From positions 12,009,591-12,073,590 of the forward strand of contig OX326957.1 of assembly GCA_946800325.1 (NCBI GenBank): a stretch of DNA of 64,000 nt, in the 5' to 3' direction. Below the pieces are notes generated by a model that was given only the letters and a program-made list of their open reading frames with translations, ran no database searches and was not told where the DNA came from. Shown here one piece after another: positions 9,966-22,167 of this stretch. Numbering within the stretch: position 1 is the first letter of the stretch; each line of letters opens with the position of its first letter. This DNA is from Luzula sylvatica (lineage: Eukaryota > Streptophyta > Magnoliopsida > Poales > Juncaceae). Position numbers and translations under genes: made by a program.

Positions 9966-11917
9966 ATGACATCAAGCAACACCAACTCCATGTCGATTAG
10001 ATCGGTCTTGGAAAGGGAGAAGCTAGTCGGAAAGAACTATCTTGACTGGCACCGTAACCTAAGAATTGTTCTTAGGCAAGAGTGCAAGAGTCACGTGTTA
10101 GACACGAAGATGGTGGAACCCGATGATGAGGCTCCTCCCGAAGAAAAGGCGGCATTTGACAAACTTAAGAATGAGTCAAATGACGTGACTTGCCTCATGT
10201 TGGCATGTATGGACGCGAATTTGCAGAAGCAATTCGAGGATTCGGATGCGTACGAGATTAACGCGACGCTCAAGGAAATGTTCCAAGAGCAAGAACGTAT
10301 TGAAAGGTTCAATACGTTGAAGGAGTTGGTTAACTGTAAGATGCCTAACGGATCTTCGGTTAGCACTCACGTGTTAAAGGTACAAACATTGATTGATCGT
10401 CTCGAGAAATTGGGAGAAAAGGTGTCACCAATAATGCAACAAGATTTGATCTTATGTGCATTGCCACCGATTTTCTCAACTTTCATGACGAACTATCATA
10501 TGCATTCGATGAACAAGACGATTTCCGAGCTCCATGGGATGCTCAAGAACTTTGAGTCGGAGATGCGTAAGGCATCGGGGGAACTCAAAGCAAGAGTTGC
10601 TAGGGATGTCCTCATGATTCAAGGTCGGATTCGTAAGAAACAAAAGTCCAAGGGCGGTGCGGGCAAGTCGTTGTCCAAACCGAAGACTAAAGGAAAGGAG
10701 AAATCCGAGGATGTCACCTGCTTCCATTGCAAAAAGACTGGGCATTGGAAGAGAAATTGCAAGATTTACCTCGAGGAGGTGAAGAAAAGCAAGGGGAAGA
10801 CTTTGGAAGCCGGAACCGCAGGTATGACTATTATAGACGTTAACATTTCAATTTTGGACAATTGGGTATTAGATACCGGTTGTGGAACTCATATTTGTCG
10901 AAATATGCAGGTTCTTCAAAATAGAAGGAAGTTAACACGCGATGAAGTGGATTTTCGAGTTGGGAATGGAGCAAGCGTTGCTGCATTGGCCGTCGGAGAT
11001 ATTTTTATTACTTTACCGAGTGGATTTATTTTAGAACTAAATAATTATTATTTTGTTTCAAGTTTGTGTAAGAACATTATTAGTGTGTCTAGACTAGCTA
11101 ATGATGGTTATGAATTTATTATTAAGAATAATGAATTTTCTATTTGTAAGGATAATTTATTCAATGGAAATATTCTATTAGAAAATGGTCTTTACATTTT
11201 AGATATGAATTACACAAATGATAAATCAATCTATAATATAAACACAAATCGGATTAAACCTAAAGTTGATAGCAAAACTTACTTTTGGCATTGTCGACTT
11301 GGCCATATAAACGAGAAGCGCATCTCAAAACTCCATAAGGATGGACTTTTGGATTCATTTGAATTTGATTCATATGAACAATGCGAATCTTGTTTACTTG
11401 GCAAGATGACAAAAGCACCATTCTCAAAAGTTGGAGAAAGGTCCAAGAAACTATTGGAACTTATACATTCGGATGTATGTGGTCCAATGAGTACCGAGGC
11501 AAGAGGAGGTTATCGATACTTCATAACGTTTACGGATGATTTGAGTAGATATGGGTATATCTATTTAATGCGTAACAAATCTGAATCTTTTGAAAAGTTC
11601 AAAGAATTTCAGAATGAGGTTCAAAATCAACTTGGCAAGACAATCAAAGCACTTCGATCAGATCGAGGAGGCGAGTATTTGAGCTATGAGTTTGAAGATC
11701 ATCTTAAAGATTGTGGAATCGTTTCACAATTAACTCCACCTGGAACGCCTCAATGGAATGGCGTGTCCGAGAGGAGGAGTCGGGCCTTATTGAATATGGT
11801 TCGTTCGATGATGAGTCAAACTAGTCTCCCAAAATCATTTTGGGGATATGCCCTTGAGACAGCGGCTTTTCTAATAAACCGCTTACCTTCTAAATCGGTT
11901 CAAAAGACACCATATGA
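9966..11917 (+). CDS. Copia A gag-pol, 5' part (gag, protease, integrase)
   Basis: N-terminal half of a Ty1/copia polyprotein, about 650 residues. In order: UBN2-type gag with VGKNYLDWHRNL near residue 21; CCHC zinc knuckle at 252-265 (CFHCKKTGHWKRNC); aspartic protease motif LDTGCGTH with its Asp at 303; pre-integrase WHCRLGH; integrase with Asp503, Asp566 and Glu602, a D,D(35)E arrangement. Gag packages RNA, protease cuts the polyprotein and integrase inserts the cDNA. The frame is cut at 11917 by insertion of element B after the TATGA target site and reads on into the LTR to a stop at 11948. The rest of the same frame lies at 18065. The ATG at 9966 is chosen because relatives, including E here, start with the same MxSSNTNxMSIRS. 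Codon phase is kept across the B insertion. Confidence 0.92.
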
Positions 11918-12912
11918 TGAAAGAAATACAGTTTCGGATCAACCGTAAAATTGTACATAAGGATAAACGAATGTAGTCGTACATTCGTAGCCATAACTTT
12001 CAGTAGGAAAATCCGATTTGAATGGTTCAAATTGGGTAAGATAGATAATTAGATTATCTATAATCTTCATGTAGAAATATATTTCATATGAACGAAGTAT
12101 AAGTGTCGTTTCTGTGAAATGCCGAAAGGGTGCAACAGTATGACATACAGTTAGTAAAACAGTCATAACGTTTGCATACGAACTCCAATTGGGCTGGGCC
12201 AAATTGGGTTGTGTACATAATAATATTATCTACAACTTTCATGTTGGTTGATTTTCTGTCAGAGAAATTTATAAATTTCGTCTGGACAGATTACTGAACA
12301 GGTTCATGCACTTTTCTGTGTGAAAGGATGTATATTGGATATACATGCCTTTTGGCTAATCATAATCCAATTACATATAAATATGATACTTTCTCTCTCA
12401 TTCGTATGCTAATTCATACAGAATTATTCTACCCAAAACACAAGAAAAAAGAGCAAATTCAGATTTGATCTTTTGTGAGTGAAAGGGTGCTAAGAGAGAG
12501 AGATAGAGAATCAATTCGATCGAGCAAGTTCACCGGTGCATCGTCTAGGCAGGTGCATCCGTGACCGACGTCTTGCGACTCAAGGTGGATACACGTAGAG
12601 GAACAACATCTGAGGCTCTTTCAGTTGTGATCGATTCGGACGCGTGAATTCAGACGGAGACGAAATCAAGCGAATCGGCGAAGTCAACAAACGGTGAAAG
12701 ACGCGTGGTGTGGGACGCGCGGATTGTCACCAACGTGACAGGAGATAGAAGCCAGCGACCAACCCTTCGAGTGCAATCAATTTTGCACCGGTATGAATCT
12801 GTCCTTCTATTGCATCGTACCCTCGAAGTCATGGCATGATCTCGGGAATCGGGGAATCGGACCGGGCCTTCATTCCGCTGCGCGGGCCCGGGGTCGAGGA
12901 TATTCCCCAACA
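11918..12912 (+). repeat. 5' LTR of copia B
   Basis: 995 bp from TGAAAGAAATACAG to TTCCCCAACA, with a TATAAATA box at 12376-12383 followed by a CT-rich start region. It differs from the 3' LTR at roughly 3% of sites by eye. It belongs to the LTR family of C and E and is distinct from LTR A. Confidence 0.9.
12376..12383 (+). promoter_or_regulatory. TATA box of 5' LTR B
   Basis: TATAAATA upstream of ACTTTCTCTCTC, at the same relative position as in the B 3' LTR (17524-17531), C (51244-51251) and E (56328-56335, minus). It is the likely promoter of the LTR transcript. Confidence 0.6.
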
Positions 12913-13605
12913 TATGAGATATGGACCGGACAACCTCCGGTGTTATCTTTTATCAGAATTTGGGGATGCGATGTTTACGTTCGAAAAATGTTTTCGGATA
13001 AACTCGAACCCAAATCTGAAAAATGTTTATTTGTAGGATATCCTAAGGAAACTAAAGGATATTATTTCTACAATCCCGAGGAAAACAAGGTTTTCGTAGC
13101 TCGAAGAGGTACCTTCTTGGAGGAGGACTTTATATCTCAACGAGCTAGTGGGAGTAAAATAGATCTCGAAGAGGTTCGAGATTCAGAAATAAACATTGAA
13201 CCGATGGATGTTGACCCGCATCCATCAATAGTTGAGGATGTCGAGCCAATAGCACAAGGTGCTCCTCGTAGGTCTAGTAGGACCCGGCTGGAACCAGTAC
13301 GATATGGATTTATTGTGACTGATGAAGGCAACGTCGAACTCATAGATGATGAGCCGACAACCTACAAAGATGCTATGTTGAGCAAAGATTCCGACAAATG
13401 GCATGATGCCATGAAGTCCGAGATCCAATCCATGTACGATAATCAAGTTTGGAACTTGATTGATCCACCACCCCTGGTTAAACCCGTCGGGTGTAAATGG
13501 GTTTTCAAAAAGAAAATCGACATGGATGGGAAAGTGCATACTTACAAAGCACGGTTAGTTGCGAAAGGTTTCAAGCAAATTCATGGTGTAGACTATGATT
13601 GTGAA
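12913..13605 (+). repeat. Duplicated segment of A pol inside B
   Basis: Nearly identical to 18060-18752 (I see about three substitutions), including the TATGA target site and A's integrase C-terminus and reverse transcriptase start up to HGVDYD. It ends at TATGAT, where A continues GAAACATTTT but here the sequence switches to TGTGAAATCG of the B/C remnant. A frame opening in the LTR and running to 13692 is a chimeric product of this join. Confidence 0.85.
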
Positions 13606-15880
13606 ATCGTTTCACGATTGTCTTCATTTGGAACATTGAGATGTGTCCGAAAAGAGGAAATGAACGCATGTTGGACATGGTTCGATAAATGATAAGTCAA
13701 TAGGATCTCCCAAAAATATTTTGGGAATATGCCCTTGAGACAGCGGCACTAATGAATGGTTGCATTAAGATATGGACCATAAACCTTCTAATCGGTACAA
13801 AAGACGCCATATGAGATATGGATCGGAATGGTTCCGAAGTTGTCACTTGTACAGATTTGAGGATGTGAGTGCATTTCGAAATTTGTTTCGGTTAAACTCA
13901 ATCCCAAATCTGGAAATTGTTCGTTTATCCTTAAGGAAACTAAAGGGTATTAGTTCTAACGTCCCGACGAAAATGAAATTTTCGTGGCTCGAAGAGATGC
14001 CTTCTTGGAGGAGGACTAGATGCGCACAAGTTTGGAACTTGGTGCCATTTATCTCTATGCGGGCTAGTGGGAGTAGAATAAATCTCGAAAGAGTTCGCGA
14101 TTTGAAAATGAACATTGTACCGATGAGAGTTGACATGGCTTCATCAAGAGTTGATGAACGTAAGTCGAACACACAAAGGAATTTTTCGTAGATCAAGTAG
14201 GCTATATCATAAGCCGGTAAATACGGATTTATCGTGGCTAATGATGATAGATTGAAATCATATGATGATTCGATATCCTACAAGGATGCTATGAAAAGTT
14301 GATTCCACATGACATGGTGTCATGAAATCTGAGATTCGATCCATGTGAATTATCAAGTTTAGAACTTGATTTCATTACTTTCTGGGTTAGACCCGTGAAA
14401 TGTGAGTGGGTTTTTCAAGATGAAGAACTGACATGGATAGGAATACGCATATATGTAAAGCGAGGCTTTTTGCGAAGAGTTTCATGCAATTCATAGTCGG
14501 ACTATGAAGAAACGTTTTCGCTTGTTGCCATGCTCAAAATTCTGCTTGCCATGGTCGCGTATTATGACTATGTGATGTGGCAAAATGGATGTCAAAACCG
14601 AATTTCTTGACAGAAATTTTATGAAAGGATGTGTACTTGACACAACCTTACGGTTTTGTCGATTCATAAGAATCGGGGATAAGATATGCACGATTTAACG
14701 ATCCATATGATGGATTAGAGAAATCTTCTCGGAATTGGAATATTCGTTTTGACGAAATTATAAACTGTTATAAAATTGTCGAAACGAATGGAATCTTTGT
14801 GTATACATGAAGGTTAGTGGGAGCTGCGTTATATTTCTTGTAACGACAAAGGATTTAGACGAGACTGCTTATGAATTAAGCGTGAAGATCTATAGGATAG
14901 ATCTAAGAAGTTCCTCGTTCTATATTATAGCACATATATCGACATATTGTTGAAAATGGTTTTCAACATGTAAATTCCTTGGAGGAGTTAAATCGAAATG
15001 TCGAATAACAGAAATTTTCAATGGCTCGATGTGAGACATCAAGCAGCGCGAAAAGTAATAATATGATGCCTTACATTTTGATATTAGGATCTATTATATC
15101 TGTCATGATATGTATGTGGCTATCTGTCGTACAAATAAAGCGTCTAATTCACCGTCAATAAAATTCATGAAAATCACATGAGTTTGAATGTAATTCGATT
15201 ACATGAGACTAACTCTTGTGAATGTATAATGGTTATACAAATATATACATAATGGTTATGTATATTTAAACCCATCGGGATTTGTATTGATAGAGGTGAA
15301 GTTTATCATTGAATACTTTGCGAAAGAATTCAGGATTTTTTATCTATAATGGTGTGGAGGACGTGTTGGTTATAAAGAGTTATAACAAACAACAGTTTCC
15401 AAAGATTAAGCACGTCCAAATATGTAGCACGACTTTCGATCACAAAGTGTGTACATGTTTTGCTTAAATGAAAACACGGTTATGTGGAAAGGTTCCACAA
15501 GACCAATAGTTTATGATTCTATTTACGGAGGCGAGTATATTGCGGTTATTAATCGCAAAAGGAAGTGGTATGGATCAAGGATACATGACCAAACTCTAGT
15601 AGTCACGAGTTATCGGATTTATGGTTGTTTATTGTGTGAGACACAATAGTACAAGCCGAAAATGCCGAGGTCACAACCACTTCTATCCAATACTCAGAAA
15701 ATTTCATTTGATCCATGAAATTTTATGAAAAGATGTGATCGAAGGTATTGGAAATGTTCCAATCCTGATGATGATTAACACTAGCGGGAACGTGCGGACC
15801 CGTTTACAAAACCGCTCTCTCTAGTCGCGCGTGACTGTCATGCGATGACTATGGGTATGGAGATACCTAGAGGAGGAAGA
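13606..15880 (+). pseudogene. Decayed pol of copia B
   Basis: Recognisable but heavily frameshifted remnants of integrase C-terminus, reverse transcriptase and RNase H. Landmarks in order: TCTCCCAAAAATATTTTGGG (integrase, compare SLPKSFWG); GCTAGTGGGAGTAGAATAAA; AATCAAGTT-like NQVWNLID region around 14345; reverse transcriptase around 14500-14900; AAAGTGTGTACATGTTTTGC (RNase H) near 15440. No open segment exceeds about 140 codons. Element C (53500-55790, then 62978 on) carries the same deletions and shifts, so the damage predates both copies. Confidence 0.75.
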
Positions 15881-17065
15881 AGAGAGTAGAGTGTAGTTAT
15901 CTAATACGATAGTCCTCGCAGGTTATGGGTATGGAGATACCCATAGGTAAACGTTGTATCACCAAAATACTTAGTCCATATGAATGCATCCCTTTTAAAA
16001 TGTTTGTTTACTTAAATTAATATGCATTCACCTTATATGAAAACTGTGTGCTGGGTTGTGTAATATGATTGTTACATGAACCTTGATTTGAACTTGTGTG
16101 GATGTCGACATGGTTGAGGACCATGTGCAGCAAAACCGTCACACTTAAAGTGTCATTTCTAAACATCCCTAGTCGCGGATCAGCTTGCTTAAGAGAGAAG
16201 CATTTCTATTATTGGATAATAGACTGAACGCGTACACTAGTACGTTTGCCGAGGAGATGATTATGTTTTGCTAATCATGGGACAAGGTGCTTGTCGAATC
16301 GGGAACGTAGATATATGTTAGGTTACATATATTGGATATGACCGAAGCCGCGAGTCCATGACATGGTTTAGTCATTATAGATGGACTTGCGAGGGATGGG
16401 GTTTTAGGTTCTTCATACTTGAGGGGATCATTGATTGCGTTACGTGCGTAACACAATGCTTTGATATGATCTTACGCTCACCGTAACAGGGAGTTAAAAG
16501 GGTCATCATTGGGTATTGTCCGAAACACGGAATTCAATGTGAGTCTCCAAGATAGGAATTGTTTATTCCGAAAGGAAGAGATATCTCTTAGGCCGCTCGA
16601 TGAATTGATTAACGAAATCTCTGGCCAGAGTCAATGATATTAAAAGTTAATATTGATTGTAATTTGTTAACTCAATTCGGAATCGAGAAATAAGTATAGT
16701 TAATCAAGACATAAGGATGACTACCACCATGCCTTTTGATTAACGGATATCGCAAACAAGAGAACTAGTAACCGCTATTCGAGATAGGCACAATGATCAC
16801 AATCATTATTCGTTTAACATGGGTAGCTATGATGGAGTGACTAGATCCCGTTCATGAGCTTGTAGGCATTGGAAACAACCTACTGCCATCGTTAATCGAA
16901 CCTACATGGTCACACAACGAGTCGTACTAAGTCGGGCTTGATCATAAAATTGGCACATAGGATGTGCATAGCTTGGTATTTGATACGCGAGCTATATTCT
17001 CTAAAATCGTGCATATTGGATATGCATGAGTACCTTTTAGGTAGATCTGAAATTGAGTGGGAGAC
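15881..17065 (+). other. 3' untranslated region and polypurine tract of B
   Basis: Non-coding region homologous to 20089-21198 of A, though divergent, and to 63240-64000 of C. It ends in GAGTGGGAGAC, the likely plus-strand primer, just before LTR 17066. Confidence 0.75.
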
Positions 17066-18059
17066 TGAAAGAAATATAGTTTCGGATCAACCGTAAAAGT
17101 GTACATAAGGATAAACGAATATAGTCGTACATTCGTAGCCATAACATTCAGTAGGAAAATCCGATTTGAATGGTTCAAATTGGGTAAGATAGATAATTAG
17201 ATTATCTATAACCTTCATGTAGAAATATATTTCATATGAACGAAGTATAAGTGTCGTTTCTGTGAAATACCGAAAGGGTGCAACAGTATGACATACAGTT
17301 AGTAAAACAGTCATAACTTTTTCATACGAAATCCAATTGGGCTGGGACAAATTGGGTTGTGTCGATAATAAGATTATCTACAACTTTCATGTTGGTTGAT
17401 GTTCTGTCAGAGACATTTATCAATTTCGTCTGGACAGATTACTGAACAGGTTCATGCACTTTTCTGTGTGAAAGGATGTATATTGGATATACATGCCTTT
17501 TGGCTAATCCTAATCCTATTAGATATAAATAGGATACTTTCTCTCGCATTCCTATGCTAATTCATACAGAATTATTCTACCCGAAACACAAGAAAAAAGA
17601 GCAAATTCAGATTTGATCTTTTGTGAGTGAAAGGGTGCTAAGAGAGAGAGATAGAGAATCAATTCGATCGAGCAAGTTCACCGGTGCATCGTCTAGGCAG
17701 GTGCATCCGTGACCGACGTCTTGCGACTCAAGGTAGATACACGTAGAGGAGCAACATCTGAGGCTCTTTCAGTTGTGATCGATTCAGACGCGTGAATTCA
17801 GACGGAGACGAAATCAAGCGAATCGGCGAAGTCAACAAACGGTGAAAGACGGTGGTGTGGGACGCGCGGATTGTCACCAATGTGACAGGAGATAGAAGGC
17901 AGCGATCAACCCTTCGAGTGCAATCAATTTTGCACCGGTATGAATCTGTCCTTCTATTGCATCGTACCCTCGAAGTCATGGCGAGATCTCGGGAATCGGG
18001 GAATCGGACCGGGCCTTCATTCCGCTGCGCGGGCCCGGGGTCGAGGATATTCCCCAACA
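17066..18059 (+). repeat. 3' LTR of copia B
   Basis: 994 bp from TGAAAGAAATATAG to TTCCCCAACA, TATAAATA at 17524-17531. It is followed by TATGA at 18060-18064 and then the resumed pol frame of A. A small reading frame opens in its last 120 bp and runs into A pol, which gives a false start at 17940. Confidence 0.9.
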
Positions 18060-18064
18060 TATGA

Positions 18065-19580
18065 GATATGGACCGGACAACCTCCGATGTTATCTTTTAT
18101 CAGAATTTGGGGATGCGATGTTTACGTTCGAAAAATGTTTTCGGATAAACTCGAACCCAAATCTGAAAAATGTTTATTTGTAGGATATCCTAAGGAAACT
18201 AAAGGATATTATTTCTACAATCCCGAGGAAAACAAGGTTTTCGTAGCTCGAAGAGGTACCTTCTTGGAGGAGGACTTTATATCTCAACGAGCTAGTGGGA
18301 GTAAAATAGATCTCGAAGAGGTTCGAGATTCAGAAATAAACATTGAACCGATGGATGTTGACCCGCATCCATCAATAGTTGAGGATGTCGAGCCAATAGC
18401 ACAAGGTGCTCCTCGTAGGTCTAGTAGGACCCGGCTGGAACCAGTACGATATGGATTTATTGTGACTGATGAAGGCAACGTCGAACTCATAGATGATGAG
18501 CCGACAACCTACAAAGATGCTATGTTGAGCAAAGATTTCGACAAATGGCATGATGCCATGAAGTCCGAGATCCAATCCATGTACGATAATCAAGTTTGGA
18601 ACTTGATTGATCCACCACCCTTGGTTAAACCCGTCGGGTGTAAATGGGTTTTCAAAAAGAAAATCGACATGGATGGGAAAGTGCATACTTACAAAGCACG
18701 GTTAGTTGCGAAAGGTTTCAAGCAAATTCATGGTGTAGACTATGATGAAACATTTTCGCCGGTAGCCATGCTTAAATCTATAAGGATTATCCTTGCCATA
18801 GCTGCATATTATGACTATGAGATATGGCAAATGGATGTTAAAACCGCTTTCCTTAACGGAAACTTATCGGAGGATGTGTACATGATACAACCCGAAGGTT
18901 TTATCGATCCAAAGAATCCTAAGAAAGTATGCAAGCTTCAAAGGTCCATTTATGGGCTGAAACAAGCTTCTCGGAGTTGGAACATTCGTTTTGATGAAGT
19001 CATACGCGAGTATGATTTTATCAAGAACGAAGAAGAACATTGTGTATATAAGAAGGTTAGTGGGAGCCGCGTAGCATTTCTTGTTCTTTATGTGGACGAT
19101 ATTTTGATCATAGGAAACGACATTCCGATGTTATCGGATGTTAAGAAGTATTTGAATACTCGTTTCTCTATGAAAGATTTAGGAGAGGCCGCCTATATTT
19201 TAGGCGTGAGGATCTATAGAGATAGATCCAAGAGACTCCTCGGCCTAAGTCAGAGTACGTACATCGACAAGGTGCTGGAAAGATTTTTCATGCAAAACTC
19301 TAAGAAAGGGTTTCTTCCCATGTCGAGTGGTATAAATTTTTCGAAAGCTCAATGTCCGACATCGATCGAAGAGAAAAATAACATGGATAAGGTTCCATAT
19401 GCTTCGGCTGTGGGATCTATCATGTATGCCATGATCTGTACGAGACCTGACGTATCGTATGCATTGAGCGTCCTATCACATTACCAATCGAATCCAGGAG
19501 ATCCGCATTGGCAAGCCGTAAAAACTATCCTTAAGTATCACATTACCAATAAATTTAGGGTTTTTAGTATATGGTGGTGA
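18065..19580 (+). CDS. Copia A pol, 3' part (integrase C-terminus and reverse transcriptase)
   Basis: Continuation of the A polyprotein after the B insertion. It begins within the YE codon pair of the GKTPYE-type integrase region and carries the integrase C-terminal FVGYPKETKGYYFY block, a variable linker, then the reverse transcriptase: GCKWVFKKK, KARLVAKGFKQIHGVDYDET, QMDVKTAFLNGNL and the catalytic YVDD at 19089-19100, then SRSWNIRFDE and SMKDLGEAAYILG. The enzyme makes cDNA from element RNA. Near 19536-19565 a 15-bp templated insertion shifts the frame, ending this segment at 19580 before RNase H. With B removed this would otherwise be near-intact, so A was probably active recently. Confidence 0.88.
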
Positions 19581-19590
19581 GGAAAATGGA

Positions 19591-20088
19591 TTGGTTGTAA
19601 CAGGTTACACCGATGCCAGTTTTCAAACATGTACTGATGATTTTCGATCACAAAGTGGGTACGTGTTTTGCTTGAACGGTGGCGCGGTTATATGGAAAAG
19701 TTCCAAACAACCGACAGTTGCTGACTCTACGACGGAAGCAGAATACATCGCGGCTTCAGAAGCCGCAAAGGAGGCGGTTTGGGTCAAGAAGTTCGTGACC
19801 GAACTGGGTGTTGTACCGAGCATCTCGGAACCCGTGGCTGTGTATTGTGACAATACTGGAGCAATAGCACAGGCCAAGGAACCGAGATCACATCATTGCT
19901 CCAAACACATCCTACGTAAATTCCACTTGATTCGTGAGATTTTACAAAGGCAGGATGTTGTGATTTTGAAGATTGATACTGACGAGAATGTGGCGGATCC
20001 GTTTACGAAACCTCTTCCAATTGCGAAGCATGATCGTCATGCTAGAACTATAGGTTTGAGATACCTAGAGGAGGAAGTTGGTTTGTAG
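19591..20088 (+). pseudogene. Copia A RNase H, out of frame with reverse transcriptase
   Basis: Complete-looking Ty1/copia RNase H domain: TDASFQTCTDDFRSQSGYVF, then ADSTTEAEYIAASEAAKEAVW and CDNTGAIAQAKE, ending LEEEVGL. Its acidic catalytic residues are present. It is separated from the reverse transcriptase by the frameshift near 19536-19565, so it would not be translated as part of the polyprotein. Its distal part is duplicated at 6122-6538. Confidence 0.85.
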
Positions 20089-21198
20089 TTATCTAAAACA
20101 ATAGTTGTTATGATGAGTTATTTGTTGTAAACGATGTATCACCCAAGACTTATGCTATATTAATGCAATTTCAAAAATTTTATATTTCATTTGCATTTAT
20201 CTCTTATATGAAAACTTGTGCATGGTTGTGTAATTTGATTACACGAACCTTGATTTATGACTTGTGTGAGCGACTACGTGATACGTGATCATGTTAAGTA
20301 AAACCGTCACATTTCAAAAGTTATATTTCAAAAACATCCCTAGTCATGATTAGGATACTTATGTGATAAGTATATCTATTATAAGATAATAGACTAACAT
20401 GTACACTAGCATATTCGCCGAGGTGATGATTATGTTTTGCTAATCATAGGACAAAGAGTTTGTCAAATCGGGAATATGGATATGCATTAGGTTATGCATA
20501 TTGTGACTTGACCAAAAGTGCGATACCATGACATGGTTTAGTCATTGTAGATGGAATCGTAACGAATGGGGTCTTAGTTCTTCACACTTGAGATGATCAT
20601 GGATCATTTTTCGTGCATAACATAATGCTTAGATATAATCTTCCACTATCTGTAACAGGATCGTCATGGGATTATGATCGGGTATTATCTGAAACACGGA
20701 ATTTGATGTGAGTCATCAAGATAGAAATTGTTCCTTTCGAGAGAAAGAGATATCCCTTAGGCCTATCGATGAATTGATCAACGAAATCTCTGGCCAGAGT
20801 CAATGATATTAATTGTTAATATCGATTGTGTTTGTTGATTCAATTCGGTATCGAAACAATAAGTTTAGTCAATCAAATTATAAGGATGACTATCACCATG
20901 CCTTTTGATTGACGGATATCGTGAACAAGAGAACTAAACGCCACCGTTCGACATGGGTATAAATGATCACAATCATTTTTCGTTTTCAACGTGGGAAAAC
21001 TATGATGGATTTCTTCCTAGATCCCACTCATTAGCTCGTGAGCTTAGGCATAAGTTCACTACCATTCCTTGATACGAACCTACGCGGTCACACATAGAGC
21101 TGTCTTATTTCGGGCTTAAATTTCAATCTCTATGGTTATGTGTACATGAGATGTACACTAGTACTTTCTTTAGTTGGATCTTGAACTGAGTGGGAGAC
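20089..21198 (+). other. 3' untranslated region and polypurine tract of A
   Basis: About 1.1 kb without a frame between the pol stop and the 3' LTR, matching 6539-7649 nearly base for base. The polypurine tract GAGTGGGAGA(C) precedes the LTR. Confidence 0.8.
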
Positions 21199-22167
21199 TG
21201 AAGGAAATACAGTTACAGATCAACTAGTTGAATGTACAAATGAGTGTAGACAAACATACGTGTTCGTCGGAACGATTGGATGCATAATAAGATTATGCAA
21301 ATCTGGCAGAAATTACATGGTGCGTCATGACGCACAATAGAGTAATTCTGAGAAAACCAATCTGTGAGTAGTGCGTCATGACGCAAGTTATCTTGCGTCA
21401 TGACGGTACACATGAGTGGTGCGTCATGACGGACCTTATCGTGCGTCATGACGGTACACTGTGTAACGGCTATATCCAAGTAAAAGTGACTTGTGCGTCA
21501 TGACGCACCATATCGTGCGTCATGACGCACAGTGATCCGAATTCTGGATTAGCAGTTTTTTATACTCATTAATACTCATTAATTCAGAGATTTAATATAT
21601 AATCAATCTAACTCTCCTCTCTCTCTCTCTGGCTGCCAGATCTAATTCTTGAGAAGAAGAGAGAAACTTGTGAGACAAGTTGTGAGGATTTGGAGATTGA
21701 TTTGAGCAACTTTGCGGGAATTTTAGGGGAATTCGCCGCAACCGAAAGACGCGCGGGAATTTTAGGGGAATTTTAGGGGAATTCAGGATTTGGATACGAG
21801 TAGAGGAATCTCATCTGAGATTCTGGACTGTGATCTAACGAGAGCAAGATCGAGCAAGGTCGGAGACGAACCGGAGAAAATCCGGTTGTATACGACAAAT
21901 CGGAGCTTCGGATTAGGTGTCGAATCGCGCGGGCGTGGGGCGCGTGTGTTACCGATATCGAAGCAAGGACAGCAACTACGCAAGAACAACCCTTCACCGT
22001 GATCAATTTCACGTGGTATGTTTATATGTATATAAGAGTTATATTCGTAGGTTTAGTTGCATTTCATGATTCGTACGATCGAGTCGTTGACGTGGTCCTC
22101 GGGATCGGGTTGGACCGGGCCTCTCAATCCGCTGTGCGGGGCTCGGTAGTGACGCCGATACCCAACA
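21199..22167 (+). repeat. 3' LTR of copia A
   Basis: 969 bp, TGAAGGAAATACAG to ATACCCAACA, with the same palindrome array as the 5' LTR (21320-21530). Relative to the 5' LTR it carries a local expansion at about 21716-21786, where GGGAATTTTAGGGGAATT is repeated about three times and replaces a GAGCTCGAGG segment. It abuts the hAT frame directly at 22168. Confidence 0.9.
21320..21530. promoter_or_regulatory. Paired near-palindrome array in 3' LTR A
   Basis: Same seven motifs as at 7771-7981. The sixth is intact here (GTGCGTCATGACGCAC) but mutated to GATTCATGACGCAC in the 5' LTR. Confidence 0.75.

Larger units (their letters stand above)
11918..18059 (+). mobile_element. Copia element B, inserted in A's integrase region
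   Basis: A 6.1-kb LTR element flanked by the 5-bp duplication TATGA (11913-11917 and 18060-18064), with LTRs 11918-12912 and 17066-18059. It is not a normal copy. No primer site or gag follows the 5' LTR; instead 693 bp duplicating A's own pol (as at 18060-18752) join a decayed pol remnant near 13605. From there to the 3' LTR it matches element C. It is non-autonomous and rearranged after insertion. Confidence 0.85.

Noticed and set aside
11918..12912. Solo LTR inserted in A
   Set aside because: At first the TATGA duplication around 11918-12912 looked like a solo LTR. The second LTR at 17066-18059 with the same flanking TATGA shows a full element B, with 12913-13605 being a secondary duplication of A.
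12793..13692. 299-codon protein gene
   Set aside because: It starts in the last part of LTR B and reads through the duplicated A pol segment into the chimeric join; the N-terminus is LTR sequence and the C-terminus is out of register.
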